This document shows positions 1 through 10,273 of a DNA stretch of 64,000 nt, piece by piece; the stretch's first letter is position 1, and each line of letters starts with the position of its first letter. The stretch comes from Selaginella moellendorffii (taxonomy: Eukaryota > Streptophyta > Lycopodiopsida > Selaginellales > Selaginellaceae), in NCBI RefSeq assembly GCF_000143415.4, contig NW_003314376.1:67433-131432 (forward strand), read 5' to 3'. The notes beneath the pieces are model-generated. The model searched no databases, had not been told where the DNA came from, and was given only the letters and a program-made list of their open reading frames with translations. Made by a program: the position numbers and the translations under genes.

Positions 1-5
1 TAGAT

Positions 6-1199
6 TTGCTCTTTCTTCTGATCATTATTGCATTCTCTTCCTTTACCATACCATGCCGTCATCGATCAAAAAGTATGTCACTTGAGGTTGTTAATACTGC
101 TCCGTTGGATCTAACTTTTGGTGCTGTGGCATGTGATCATATTGGTATTGTGCCCATCCTTGATGTGTTGTTTGTTGGTTTCCAACTTTTGTGGGATGTG
201 ATTATACAGCTTATCCTGTTCTCATGTTTCTACCATCTTCTATTGATGTGGAGTGTTATCATGATATTGATTGGTGAGCTATGGATGATGCAATTTAATT
301 CTTGGAGAATGTTTGAGGATCAAGTTTGTGTAAAGACAATGTGTACGAACTCGGGTGGATTCCAAAGTGTGATGATGAACTTGATTATTATGGAGATAGT
401 TTTGGAGATGAAGTGGAGGTTTTGCGAAGTAGGTGTCAATATTTCAATTTGTTATCTAATCCTTTCTCTTTCCCTTTTGCTCTTTCCCAACTATTTTTTT
501 ATTTTTTGGCCTAAGCCACCTTCTCAAGTTCCTAGTATTTCTTCTTCATCTGTAATGGTTTCTTTTTTTGGCACATCGATCATTTATGACTCTCATGATT
601 CTAATTCTTAATCCAGTGTTGAGTTGAGTGTTTTCTATCCTCCTCATACTAATCTGGATATTAAGTGTGTCCATGAAGTTGAGAATCTTGTTTTTGTTTC
701 ATTGGTAAAGTCTTTGATTAGTTCTGGTATTGAGTATTTCCCTGTTCCAAGGGTTGAGTCACTTTGGCCAGAGTTTTGGGTTGAATGCATATCCCCACTT
801 GTGAGTGCCATTGAGAGCCTTTGCTTTACTATTGCTCATGAGGAGTTTATATATTCCCTTGAGAGTGTGAATGTTGTTATTGATTTTCCCATATCAAGTG
901 TTAAGTTGTGTGTTGAGAAGGTTGAGTGGTGTGAATCTTTTGCTTATATTGTGGCTGAAATATTTTACGAAAGGAAATCCACTATTGACCAAGCTTTAAG
1001 TATATATTCTTTTGATTTTCCATTTTTGCATTGCCAATTATTGCAAATTCCTCTTCCAATGTTTCTTTATTTACTTTTTCTTCTTATACAATTGCTTTTA
1101 CTCAATTTTTCTTGTTTTCTCCTTTTTGCCTTTACACTTCAAACTTTTTTTTCTTTAGAGGAAAGTCAGGTCCGAGATCGAGTCCGAGATCGAATCTGA
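6..1199 (+). pseudogene. NA internal reading-frame relic, function unknown
   Basis: One frame stays open for about 400 codons apart from a single TAA near 609. The second half (from about 624) is the part best kept among the NA copies; it contains VFYPPHTNLDI and LWPEFWVECIS. I do not recognise the protein. The first half is very hydrophobic and a second frame (326-514) is acidic and protein-like, so the original frame is uncertain. The end runs into Gypsy-1 LTR sequence after about 1165. It may be a gag-like or noncoding body of a non-autonomous element. Confidence 0.4.
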
Positions 1200-2013
1200 G
1201 ACTAAGTCCAATACTAATACAGGTCAAGGGGTGAAAGCCCAAAGCATGCGTCTCCCAAGGGGGGGGGGGGGGGGGGGGTTGCAAAGAGTTCCAAAAGTAT
1301 AGTAGGGATAGTGAGGTCCTGGAACTAGTCTTGAAGGAACTCTCTAGTGGTGCTTCCAAACTGACTTGAGGTTGAGACTGGGGCCGAGGGGCCTTGGGTG
1401 GGAGTGAGCATGGGCCTGAGTGGTGCCGGAGGGGCCACCTAGGGAAGCGCTCAAGAGCAGCTCCCACTCCCGAAAGGGAAACCGACTGAGGTGCTCCCGG
1501 CTCATGTGGAGTGGTGCCCCACTTAAGTACCTTATGGCTCATTGGTCCTCGCCCTTCCTAGGGTCTTGGGCCTTCCCTTCGAGATGGAAGTGGGGGGGTA
1601 GAGGTACCCATACCGGGCCGTTAAGCCATGGTGTTTCGCCCCGATGTCCCAAAGTAAGTGTTGCACCCAAGGCTTGGGATTTAGAGGGTCCCATGATCAA
1701 GTCTTGTTGTACCAAGGGGTGTTAGGAACCTAGAGGCTTGGTGTGCTTGGCTGCTTGTGCCTGCGGGGAGTGTAGCCGAACCTTAAGTCCAGTCTAACCT
1801 GGGGAGGGGGATTGGGAGAGATTTAGAAATCCATGGATGGATGGCTAACGCTCCGTTACTCGTGCAGTGAGTAGCTGAAACCAAGTAGGACCAAGTAGGA
1901 ACTGGTACAATAGGCGGGAACCTTGGCGAGGGAACTTAGCACAAGCCAAGGCAGTGTTGGTCGGATAGACGAGGTAAACTGGCAAATTGGAAAGGAAAAA
2001 TTTGTAGCTTACA
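1165..2013 (+). mobile_element. 5'-truncated Gypsy-1 LTR relic inside NA-A
   Basis: The sequence matches the 3' two-thirds of the Gypsy-1 LTRs (31280-32163 and 43781-44877) and ends with the same GCTTACA terminus. It is followed by AGAAT (2014-2018), the motif found intact at the empty site of NA-B (22767-22771). The 5' part of the LTR and the adjacent NA sequence are deleted. It contains a run of 20 G at about 1259-1278. A solo LTR, later trimmed, is the simplest reading. Confidence 0.8.
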
Positions 2014-2302
2014 AGAATGTGAAAGACGAATGGAGTGAGTCTGACCTCCCTAGTGCAAAGTTATAGTTGCGTGGTTGGTTTGAGCATTTGGGAGTTGCAT
2101 AAAGAGTTGCAACTAGTCCATCAAGGTTCTATAGTGGGCTAATGATTATGCCATGGCTTTAAATTTTATTTCAGTCATAGTTATCAGCAACTTTATTGGT
2201 GGTTTTGTGCGAGTTTCAGATTATTGTGGTAATTTATAATTGCCCAATAGAAGCTCCAGATGTTCCACCTGACTTATTATTATCACCTTTTCATATTCCA
2301 AA

Positions 2303-2313
2303 AGGGAGGATGG
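2303..2313 (+). promoter_or_regulatory. polypurine tract of NA-A
   Basis: A purine-rich stretch (AAGGGAGGATGG type) directly precedes the TGTAAAG start of the 3' LTR. It is identical in position and nearly in sequence in NA-B and NA-C. This is the expected plus-strand primer. Confidence 0.6.
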
Positions 2314-2496
2314 TGTAAAGTTTGTAAATACATATATGTATATATATGTATTACCCTAACTAGGTAATACACTAATTATAGTAGTATAACATATCCACTG
2401 TCCATTTGGGACTAAATCTGATCCATCCATTCTTATATATAAATAGGGGCCTAAACTTTAATTAATATACCTATTCCTTTATTCTGAGCACTCAAA
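2314..2496 (+). repeat. 3' LTR of NA-A
   Basis: It starts TGTAAAG and ends at ACTCAAA, where NA-B has the canonical ACTCACA. It carries the hairpin GTATTACC...GGTAATAC and a TATA-like AT stretch about 50-60 bp before its end. The flank ATATATATT is shared by all three NA copies, so they descend from one insertion. Confidence 0.8.
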
Positions 2497-3240
2497 ATAT
2501 ATATTAAGTTGTACATTCTTGAGGTCAGTAGGAAGGCATTGATTTGCTTGTTACAACTTACAAGTTCCAAAGGCATTAGTTTGGTTTTGGTACAAGATCC
2601 AGGCAGGACAACATGCTTGGAATACAAGGAATGGAGAGAGGCCACCTTGAAACAAAATCCATCACCTAATAAGCTTTTAATAATTGGTTTCTTTGGATTG
2701 ATCAAGCATGCCCAATATCTCTATTTGTTTATTCAGAAAAGCAAATGCACTTAAATTTTGAAAGAATGTGAAGGTGACATTTCCAATTTTGAACTTTTGT
2801 AAGAAAAACAAGTTACTCATTTTAAAAGACTTTTAGCTATACAAATATGTTGTTTACTAGCAAACCAAAATACCAATTAATATTAGTGTTTAGACAATTT
2901 GATTGTACAGAAGACCATACCACTTGATTTATATTGTGTTGGTTTTACCAATTGCTTTACTCATCCTCTTGCATAACACTGCAAAGCAAAACACTATCCC
3001 TTTTCCTCCTCCTCTTGTGATTACTATTACTATAATATGTATTATTATTATAAGCATTAGTAACATTCTTCATGGTTGCCTGCAGATGCAGCTTCTTGGC
3101 TATAGAAACTTGCTGGAGATGGTGGGCTTTCCAAAGCTCATCTCTCAAAAGGCTCTTGAAATGCAACAAAAGCTGCCAGAATCTCCAAGGATGAGTATTA
3201 GAATGGTGAAGAGAAAAGTTTAGCATTTTTGTTTCTTTGC
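2497..3240 (+). other. outer block of S1 left arm, unknown origin
   Basis: Two blocks recur nearly unchanged at the start of every left arm: about 2506-2760 and 2889-3225. The second has a CTGCAG acceptor-like site near 3084 followed by a short open stretch ending KRKV at 3223. On the other strand about 89 codons are open (2957-3226). I cannot assign either to a family. Its mirror copy is the right-arm block 8471-8935. Confidence 0.5.
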
Positions 3241-3243
3241 TAA

Positions 3244-3300
3244 GGGGAGATAGCTCAGATGGTAGAGCGCTCGCTTAGGGATCAATAACCAGCATCTCCA
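3244..3300 (+). pseudogene. tRNA-Ala relic (16-nt deletion)
   Basis: It starts GGGGAGATAGCTCAGATGG and continues with a normal D arm and the 5' anticodon stem. It then jumps from CTTAG to GGATC, losing the 3' anticodon stem and variable loop. It ends CATCTCCA as expected for tRNA-Ala. The same deletion is present at 15024, 24472 and 46118, so left arms derive from one deleted master. It cannot fold as a tRNA. Confidence 0.8.
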
Positions 3301-3749
3301 AATATGTTTGATTATTGGATCGTTCCAGGCGTTTTGACCGATTTTTACTGGTGTTGACCTCTGGGGGAGCTATGGATGGATGTTGCACCGTGAGACTGTC
3401 AACAGAGCAATGCATAGATATTTATCTTGTGTTTCTTTTTCCCACATTTTTGCAAACGAGTAAACAAGTTTCGTTCACTGCAAGTACATTAGGATTGAGC
3501 CTGGAAAGGAGTTGCCATCAAATTAAAGATGTTGAAATATTGAGCATTTCGTGATTGTGAGATTAAATCGCTGTTCACATCTAGGTTTGGGCTCTTTGGC
3601 ATGCTCAGTTCAAGTCCGACAATCCACAGCACTTGTTTTTTTCACAAAGCCAAAAGTACCTCTTTATTTTCTATTTTCTAAGTCAAGGGTTAGGTTATAA
3701 TCTTTCTCGCTTGGATTTTTCTATTGTCGAAGCTCTCGTCAGGTAAGCT

Positions 3750-4514
3750 ATGGTCTCTCGCGCTCACGCCGCCCCAACGCTTGCCCGCCGAGCTCCAGCG
3801 CCCTGGCATGGCGGCCATCACCGAGCTTCACACCCGCGAGCTCCAGCTCTAGCTCCAGCACATCCACCACACCACCATGGACACCATCCTCGAGGAGCCC
3901 ACGAGCCAGTACCAGCTTTAGCTCCAGTTCTTCAAGGTGACGCTCCAGTTCGAGCCCCAGCGCCAGCTGCTTTCGTTCACCCTGCTCGCGGCCACCCTGC
4001 TCATCTAGCTCCAGCGCCTGATTCTCGCCACCACGATCCAGCTCCAGCAGCAGCAGTGTACCATCGTCATCACGGTGATGGAGCCCCTCTGGTTGTTCAC
4101 CACCATCACCATGGTCACCACCATGGTCACCACCATGGAGGACGCCACAACCACCACCACCACCACCACCACCATCGTCGCGAGGGTCACGACGCAGCAG
4201 TGGCCACACCAACACCCGCAGCAGTAGTTACAGTGGTTCGGAGGACGCCGTGGTCGCTGCTCCAGCTTCTTCTGTGGGTTTTGGTTGCGATCTTGGTGCT
4301 GCTCGCATTCTTTTTGCTCGTGCGATGGATGTTCTCTCGGAGGAAGCAGCGCAGTAATGCGATCTTTCAGGATCCCGGGTGGCAGATCGAAGTTGTGGTG
4401 GACGATTCTCTGACTGAGAAGAAACAGCTGGAAGCTCACACTCGTGGTTCGCACAGCAATGGCACTCTGGGATTCTCCTCAAAGTGTCCTGCCAACACTG
4501 GCAGTGACGCGTAA
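3750..4514 (+). CDS. His-rich single-pass membrane protein reading frame (copy in S1)
   Basis: This is a 254-codon frame. It has a Pro/Ala/His-rich N-terminal half and a long His tract around residues 115-145 encoded by CAC/CAT repeats. A strongly hydrophobic segment follows at about residues 170-192 (LLLWVLVAILVLLAFFLLV), then a basic RRKQR patch and a soluble tail. Copies at 15533, 25302 (reverse) and 46612 stay open with 248-252 codons, and all their length differences are whole codons. A donor-like GGTAAGC precedes the ATG, and the TAA lies in a donor-like GTAAGT. The frame may therefore be an exon plus intron of a captured gene rather than a gene of its own. Function unknown. Confidence 0.4.
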   Translation: MVSRAHAAPTLARRAPAPWHGGHHRASHPRAPALAPAHPPHHHGHHPRGAHEPVPALAPVLQGDAPVRAPAPAAFVHPARGHPAHLAPAPDSRHHDPAPAAAVYHRHHGDGAPLVVHHHHHGHHHGHHHGGRHNHHHHHHHHRREGHDAAVATPTPAAVVTVVRRTPWSLLQLLLWVLVAILVLLAFFLLVRWMFSRRKQRSNAIFQDPGWQIEVVVDDSLTEKKQLEAHTRGSHSNGTLGFSSKCPANTGSDA

Positions 4515-4918
4515 GTCAGCACAGTGCCTTGTCACATGGAAGATTGTGTACAAACAATCTTCAAGGAGATGAAGTTGCAGAGCAAGAAGACAGCAGGGTA
4601 TTGCTCACGGACGGTGAAGATCACATACAAGGGTCCACTGGTGGAAGTTATTGCACAGCTGGCTCGGAACATGGACTGGAAAGTAGAGCAGGAACCTACC
4701 AAGTTTCGATTTGACTGAGCTATCCTCTAGAGGTGACGGGGGAGCAGACGTTAGTGCACCTCCAAAGGCCAGAGAAGTTGCTTGAGACGAAAGGTTTGAG
4801 AAAAGGTAACGTACTACTTTTGCTCTCTGTTCTTGCAGGTGCTCAAATCTCAACTTCGATGAGAAGAAGCAGAGCAGGGCATAGCGGCCAGATAGGTTTC
4901 TCCAGAGTCAAGAGCATC
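4515..4918 (+). pseudogene. captured exon fragments of an unknown gene
   Basis: This continues from the His-rich frame. A possible short intron starts GTAAGTCAG at about 4512. An exon-like stretch with IFKEMKLQSKK follows, then a stretch with DWKVEQEPTKFRF near 4670-4715, then a GT...AG interval of 33 nt near 4806-4838 (GTAACG to TTGCAG). Frame changes between these pieces show that it is not a working gene here. The same pieces occur in all S arms. I do not recognise the family. Confidence 0.5.
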
Positions 4919-5414
4919 ATAAGCCAGGAATCAAGCAAGTGCAAAATTGTGGAAGTATGGTCGAAGTCTACACTGCGGCTTGCAACACAGGTTGTTTGAC
5001 AGGATGGGACGAAGAACAGGATAGGTTGGTCTACCTCGCAAATTAACCCAATGCATTCGTCGCAAGCAGCCTCGTGGACATGTGGAAGCATCAGAAGTGT
5101 TCAGGAGGACAAAGAAACACGACGTTGGTTGCCTGGAACACGATCATCATGGGACATGAGAACAACCTTTGCTCTTGAGTGCTATGAGCAAGCCGCAGCC
5201 AAACGCTCAGACTTTCATGGTGGCGCTCAAGGCACGCGGCGACTTAGCAGAGAAGAGGCTCCACTCGCAGATCTGGGAGAGAAATCTGGAGGGAATCCAC
5301 TACTCAGCGTGGTCGCTCAATGAGAGAAAAGCTTTTCTTGGGAGGTCGGTAAACTTTGCAAGGAAAGAGTGTCATGCAAGGTTGATGGAGCCGTCAATCA
5401 AAGATGGTACCTGA
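4919..5414 (+). pseudogene. PPR protein gene fragment (S1 left arm)
   Basis: The pieces resemble plant PPR repeats: a MWKH..KCSG stretch, LVAWNTIIMGHA-like wording in a second frame, and AQTFMVALKARGDLAEKRLHSQIWE near 5200-5285. Several frameshifts and deletions break it, and relative to S4 about 80 bp are missing around 5160. PPR proteins bind organellar RNA for editing or processing; this remnant cannot. Confidence 0.65.
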
Positions 5415-7140
5415 AAAGACGCGAATGGATCTTAGCTGGCACACCTTGGTGAAGAGATAAAAAATATGAGAGACAATACTTATCTCTTAATTAATTTGCT
5501 GTAGTATCATTCATTGAGTAATTTAGTTATAAACTTATATTATAGTAGAATAAACAAAAATATACTAGAAACTGAAGTTTATAAATTATAATAAAAAATA
5601 TTAATCTAAATGAACAACAACTATTAGATATTAAAATATCCTAAAATCTCCAAGCATAGTTTAAGTATATTCAATACCACTATAGGTTTTGCTGAAGCAA
5701 ACCAGTTATGGATCTATAGTGTTTGGTCACTTTAAACCTATAGAAGCTTATTCACGAACCTATTTACATTATTATATAGAACTTTTTTCCCAAAACTTCT
5801 TTGATTAAACCCATATTAAACTTGGGAGTTAAGTTTCTCCGAGATTTTGTTGTTGATTAGATGTTATGTTTTTCTTTTAACCATGCTCTGTACAAATATA
5901 TAACTTTTATAATTATAATTCAAGTTCTTTAAATCTTTTTTAATTTCATATTAGTAGACGAGAAACAACAAACATATGAACATTACAAATAGCAAACACA
6001 GCATACTCAAAAGCATTATAGTTGAAAGTAAAAAATAGCCATCAAGCAGGAATACCATCATTATGAGTATATAATTGTCAAGTATGGAAGTGATATTATA
6101 AATGGGAAGCTTTACAACATCATAATCAACCAATTCCCGAGTTGCAATTACATATAAACATTAAAATTCTGAAATCTTTCATCCTTTGCATAGGATGGAT
6201 CCAAATGTTAAAGTTTGAACATGAGGTGAAAAAAATAGATATTGGTATTGTATTTGAAACTAAAATAAACTTTATCTATAAATTACACTGAAAAAAATAT
6301 AGGGCATTTCTTATAATTTCACTCAAAGAGAGAGTTAATTCTTCAATAGAAGAAAAACGTGCAACCATCACGAAACTTAAATGTATTAACGACCTTGTCT
6401 AGATCAGCTGAAAGAAGGCACAAAGAAACTTGCCAAGCATCAGCAAGACAAAAGCACACAATTTACTTTGGACAACTCTCTATCATGAAATCAAAAAAGA
6501 TTTAAAGAACTTGAATCATTGTTACAAAGTTGTACATTTGTACAGGACAGAATGTAACATCTAATCTACTTGGAGAAGCTTGAGTCCCAAGTTTTCAAGT
6601 TAAGTTTAAGTGACCAAACACCATAGATATATAATTCCCTATATAAATAACCATTTGTGAAATATGATCCACAGCATGATTGTCTCTGATATTTTTATCT
6701 TTTGACCATGGTGTGCCCCCTAAGATCCTTTCGCTTGTTTTCATCTTTGTTTGGGTTTTGTTGATGGCTCCGTCAATCTTGCATTACACTCTTTCTCCAT
6801 TTTCCTCACAAAGTTTACCAACAAGCTCCCGAGATGAGCAACACCTCCTAATACCCTCTCCACAATAAGATTGTATGTCTATTCCCGTCCCTGAAATAAC
6901 ATGTCATTGATGAAAAAGTCAAAGAACAAGATACTTACCATGTGTAAGGAGATAAGCTCCAGAGCCTTCACAGCTTTTCATGAAATTGACAAGCTTCAGT
7001 TGTTTCGCCTTCACAAGAAAGTACTTGACTTACGTGATGCTTAAGACAAGATGGTCGAGCTAGTTAGAAGTCTCTGACTTCAAGCTGTTTTAGCTATAAT
7101 ATGAAACAAAAAAGCTATGAACTAAAAACTATAGTACCTA
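5415..7140. other. AT-rich centre of S1
   Basis: This is low-GC sequence with no credible coding frame. It is shared with 17142-18765, 26091-26990 (reverse) and 48375-50110. Frames near 6680-6868 are short and broken. It forms the loop between the two inverted arms. Confidence 0.6.
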
Positions 7141-7176
7141 TGAACATCATGCTTTGTAAGGCACTCTCCAGGTACT

Positions 7177-7775
7177 TCAAATGAGTAGTGCAAGAGGAAG
7201 TGCCGGAGTAATACTGAACTTGGGGCAGAAAACTTCTTGAGAGGCAGCCACGTCTCCACACTTTCTATAGAATGTGATGAGTGAGCACGCGAGTAGTGGA
7301 TTCCGTCCAGATTTCTCTTCCAGATCTGCGAGTGGAGCCTCTTCGCCTAAGTCGCCCCATGCCTTGAGCGCCACCACGAAAGTCTGAGCGTTTGGCTGCT
7401 GGCTTGCTCATAGCACTCGAGAGCAAAGGTTGTTCTCGGTGTATCCCAGGAAAGGATGTTTTGCTCAGCGTTTGGAGATAGGCCAGCTTCTCGTTGCATC
7501 CGATAGAAGAAGTGCATGTCCCATGATGATCGTGTTCCAGGCATGTTTCTTCGTCCTCCCGAACACTTCTGACGCTTCCACATGTCCACGAGGCTGCTTG
7601 CGACAAATGCATCAGCTTCATATTCACAATTTGTGAGGCGAGAGTGTTGCTTTCCAGGTAGACCAACCTATCCTGTTCATCGTCCCATCCTGTTGAACAA
7701 CCTGTGTTGCAAGCCGCAGTGTAGACTTCGACCATACTTTCACAATTGCACTTGCTTGATTCCCCGCTTGTGATG
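7177..7775 (-). pseudogene. PPR protein gene fragment (S1 right arm)
   Basis: On the minus strand the peptide NPLLACSLITFYRKCGDVAASQEVF (about 7216-7300) is PPR-like. Upstream are pieces with LECYEQA and MWKRQKC. The frames alternate. A long frame running through here (7265-8059, 264 codons) is out of the PPR frame for much of its length and reads through the putative 33-nt intron, so I treat it as fortuitous. Confidence 0.65.
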
Positions 7776-8290
7776 CTCTTGACTCTGGAGAAACTTATCT
7801 GGCCACTATGCCCTGTACTGCTTCTTCTCATCAAAGTTGAGATTTGAGCGCCTGCAAGAATAAAGAGCAAAAGTAGTACGTTACATTTTCTCAAACCTTT
7901 CGTCTTGAGCAACCTCTCTGGCCTTTGGAGGTGCACCAACGTCTGCTCCCTTGTCACCTCTAGAGGATAGCTTGTAAATCCTTCATCAAATCGAAACTTG
8001 GTAGGTTCTTGCTCTACCTTCCAATCCATGTTCCGAGCCAGTTGTGTCATAACTTCCAAGTCTGGCGACTTCTACCAGTCAACCCTTATATGTGATCTCT
8101 GGGTGAGATCACCGTCAGTGAGCAAGAGCCTACTGACTTCTTGCTCTGCAACTTCATCTCCTTGAAGATTGATTCTACACAATCTTCCCTGTGACAACAC
8201 ATGAACTGTGCTGACTTACGTGTCACTGCCAGTGTTGGCAGGACACTTTGCGGAGAATTCCAGTGTACCATTGCTGTGGGAACTAGCAGT
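7776..8290 (-). pseudogene. captured exon fragments, S1 right arm
   Basis: This is the mirror copy of 4515-4918, and includes DWKVEQEPTKFRFDEGF and IFKEMKLQSKK on the minus strand. It is diverged from the left arm. It stops abruptly at about 8287, where the deletion to GGAGGGAACTAGC begins. Confidence 0.5.
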
Positions 8291-8409
8291 GGAGGGAACT
8301 AGCACCATCCGGTTTTACTTCTTCATCGTGGATCCCTAGCTCCTCAAGTGGTCAACCATAGTCAACACCAGTAAAATCGGTGAAAACGCTTGGAATGATT
8401 GAAAATAGT

Positions 8410-8470
8410 TGGAGATGCCGGGTATCGATCCTGGTGCCTCTCGCATGCTAACCATCTGAGCTACATCCCC
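8410..8470 (-). pseudogene. tRNA-Ala relic, S1 right arm
   Basis: It matches tRNA-Ala(AGC) at both ends (TGGAGATG...CATCCCC on the plus strand). It lacks 12 nt of the D-arm/anticodon-arm region that are present at 52061-52133. Confidence 0.75.
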
Positions 8471-8935
8471 TTAGAATAGAAACAAAAATGCAAACCTTTT
8501 CTCTTCACCAATCTAGTATTCATCCTTGGAGATTTGGGCATCTTTTGTCACATTTCAAGAGTTTTTTTATTGATTCTAGAGCTCTAGCTATGGAGGAAAA
8601 TACTCAAGGTCATGAGATTTCATCTTGGCAACGTCTTATTAAGTGCTCCAGGTTTAAGGCCGAGGGATTTGTGGAGCATACCCCTGAGAATCAAAAGAGA
8701 TGCATGTGGAATCCACAGGATGGGTTGCTTGATGCGTACGACAGGGCACTCCTTGCAAAGCTGGCAACCATGAAGAATGTTACTAATGCATATAATAATA
8801 ATACATATAGTAATAGTACAAACAAGAGGAGGAACAAGGCTAGTGAATTATTTTGCTTTGCAGTGTTATTCAAGATGGGTAGAAGCAATTGGTAAAACCA
8901 ACACAATATAAATCAATTGGTATAATCTTTAGTAC
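8471..8935. other. outer block of S1 right arm
   Basis: This is the inverted counterpart of 2889-3240. A plus-strand frame of 135 codons (8488-8895) is open here, but it is antisense to the left-arm frame and shortened in S4, so I give it no weight. The block ends at the Gypsy-2a junction CTTTAGTAC/TGTGAGG. Confidence 0.5.
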
Positions 8936-9110
8936 TGTGAGGGCCAAGTGTATGGCTACGATGCTGTATACTAATATTAGCATAGTGAGATTTTAGTAGC
9001 TGTCAGATTGGTTTCAATCCGGACCACTCGCTCTTGTATATAAGCTAGGGTTTTTGGGCTAATGGATATGCACATTTCTGTATTACCTTTTTATATTCTA
9101 AGCACTTACA
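8936..9110 (+). repeat. 5' LTR of Gypsy-2a
   Basis: It starts TGTGAGGGCC and ends AGCACTTACA. It is very similar to 13767-13942. Confidence 0.85.
9037..9044 (+). promoter_or_regulatory. TATA box in Gypsy-2a LTR
   Basis: TATATAAG, about 70 bp before the LTR end, is conserved at 13867-13874 and 52693-52700. It is the likely start of the element transcript. Confidence 0.6.
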
Positions 9111-9111
9111 T

Positions 9112-9122
9112 TGGTGGAAATG
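9112..9122 (+). promoter_or_regulatory. primer-binding site of Gypsy-2a (tRNA-Ala type)
   Basis: TGGTGGAAATG lies one base after the 5' LTR. It is complementary to the 3' end of tRNA-Ala (...CATCTCCA plus CCA) with one mismatch. The matching site in 2b is perfect over 11 nt. Confidence 0.65.
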
Positions 9123-9343
9123 AAGGACATTTTTGATTGTCCCTGAGGAGTGCTTAGATTTGGGATTTTGGTTTAGATCTAGCTTTTGCATTGTCTAGAT
9201 CTAGTTTTTTCCATTTCTTTTCTTTTGTTCTTTCCTTTTAGGATTTTGGTTTAGATCTAGCTTTTTGCATTGTCTAGATCTACCATTTCCTTCTAACTTT
9301 TTGTCATTTCTCTTCTTTTGCTCTTTCTTTTTCATTAATCTTC
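9123..9343 (+). other. Gypsy-2a leader with internal duplication
   Basis: The untranslated leader contains two direct copies of a stretch of about 40 bp rich in TTTAGATCTAGCTTTT, near 9159-9200 and 9241-9281. The same arrangement is present in 2b. Confidence 0.5.
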
Positions 9344-10012
9344 ATGGCAGATTAACAATTTCCTCCTTTGACTTTGGAGCGCAGTTAGTACAATTGCTTA
9401 ATACTATGCGCTTGCAATTGAACAACCAAACTCAGTTGATGGCGGCGTTCACAGCACGTGGTACAACTCCTCCTGCTCTTGGTGCCAATCCTCGCGTTCG
9501 GCCAGAGTTCTTTCGCGGGAATCCTGGGGATGATATGTACCATTGGTTCGATCACTTCACGGTGATTGCCATATATCATTCTTGGGATGATGCTCGACGT
9601 TTGCGTGAGTTTCCCACGTGTCTCCAAGGGACGGCGTTATAGTGGTACAATGGTTTGAGTGCAACCACTCATGGGGATTGGAGTGTTCTCCCGGACATCT
9701 TCAAACACGCCTTCGGATATGCTGATGACTGTGATGATGCCTTCCAACAATTGCATCGTCTTCGCCAAGGGCCATCTGAGTCGGTGATGCAATTTGGCAT
9801 TCGTTTCCGAAGTCTTTTGCTTCGTGTGGAGCCAAATATGTTGGAGCGGATCAAGCTAGGAATGTTGTGGCCAGCACTTTGTCAAAATCTTGTCGGAATT
9901 GTGCATGCACTTGTTCCCACCACCCTTGATGATTCTCTTCACTGGCACAATGTTATTAGACGTCGCCTCTTCCACTTCTCACTGCACGTCCTTCAGCTTC
10001 ACTTCCTATAGG
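9344..10012 (+). pseudogene. Gypsy-2a gag relic
   Basis: The frame resembles the retrotransposon gag domain: RPEFFRGNPGDD, then W-DHF, the CLQGTA-WYNGL signature, then FQQLHRLRQGPSESV. A TAA at codon 4, an early frameshift near 9390 and a TAG in place of CAG at about 9640 disrupt it. Gag forms the virus-like particle. A degenerate CCHC knuckle coding stretch is near 10080-10140. Confidence 0.8.
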
Positions 10013-10273
10013 TGATGGTCCTGTTCCAATGGAGGTTGATGCTGTTGTTGCTTGAGTCCAAAGACAAAGGCGAGAACGTGGTTGTGGCTGTGATGTTCGC
10101 TGCTAGGCATGTGATGAAGTTGGTTATACTTATTAGCGTTGTCGGCGTTTTTCGGATTGGCGACCTCCATTTCCTAGGGGGAGACTTTGGTGTCAGCAAC
10201 GTCCTGTTGGTGCTGCTGCAATGGACAGTTTGGACACCAAGATGCATCCGGGAAATGAGGAGTCGCACGAGTA

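Larger units (their letters stand above)
1..2496 (+). mobile_element. NA-A: non-autonomous LTR element, 5' part outside window
   Basis: This is the first of three copies of a short LTR element; the 5' LTR and leader lie before the window. The body matches NA-B and NA-C, and the 3' LTR is complete. A 5'-truncated Gypsy-1 LTR (1165-2013) is embedded in it. The segment between the insertion site and the 3' LTR (2014-2313) aligns with 22767-23066 and 44878-45177. No protease, reverse transcriptase or integrase is visible, so it must have been mobilised in trans. Confidence 0.8.
2497..8935. repeat. S1: composite inverted-repeat unit with captured gene pieces
   Basis: The left arm (about 2506-5415) and right arm (about 7140-8935) carry the same blocks in mirror order: outer block, tRNA-Ala relic, unknown exons, PPR fragment. 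They are separated by an AT-rich centre. The right arm lacks about 0.7 kb that is present in S4 (51250-51945); the deletion lies between short GGAACTA direct repeats. Gypsy-2a sits at the right end, and the outermost part of the right arm is missing beyond it. I see no transposase and no clear terminal signature, so the mode of amplification is open. Confidence 0.75.

Noticed and set aside
2509-2754. An 81-codon frame conserved in all left arms as a gene
   Set aside because: It begins at TTG rather than ATG, the opposite strand is equally open, and conservation is explained by recent duplication.
8488-8895. A 135-codon plus-strand frame in the S1 right arm
   Set aside because: It is antisense to the left-arm frame and shortened in S4 by a deletion; no family wording.
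2497-8935. S units as Helitrons
   Set aside because: Helitrons often capture genes, but I found no TC start, no CTRR end with a 3' hairpin and no Rep/helicase. The inverted-repeat architecture is not typical.
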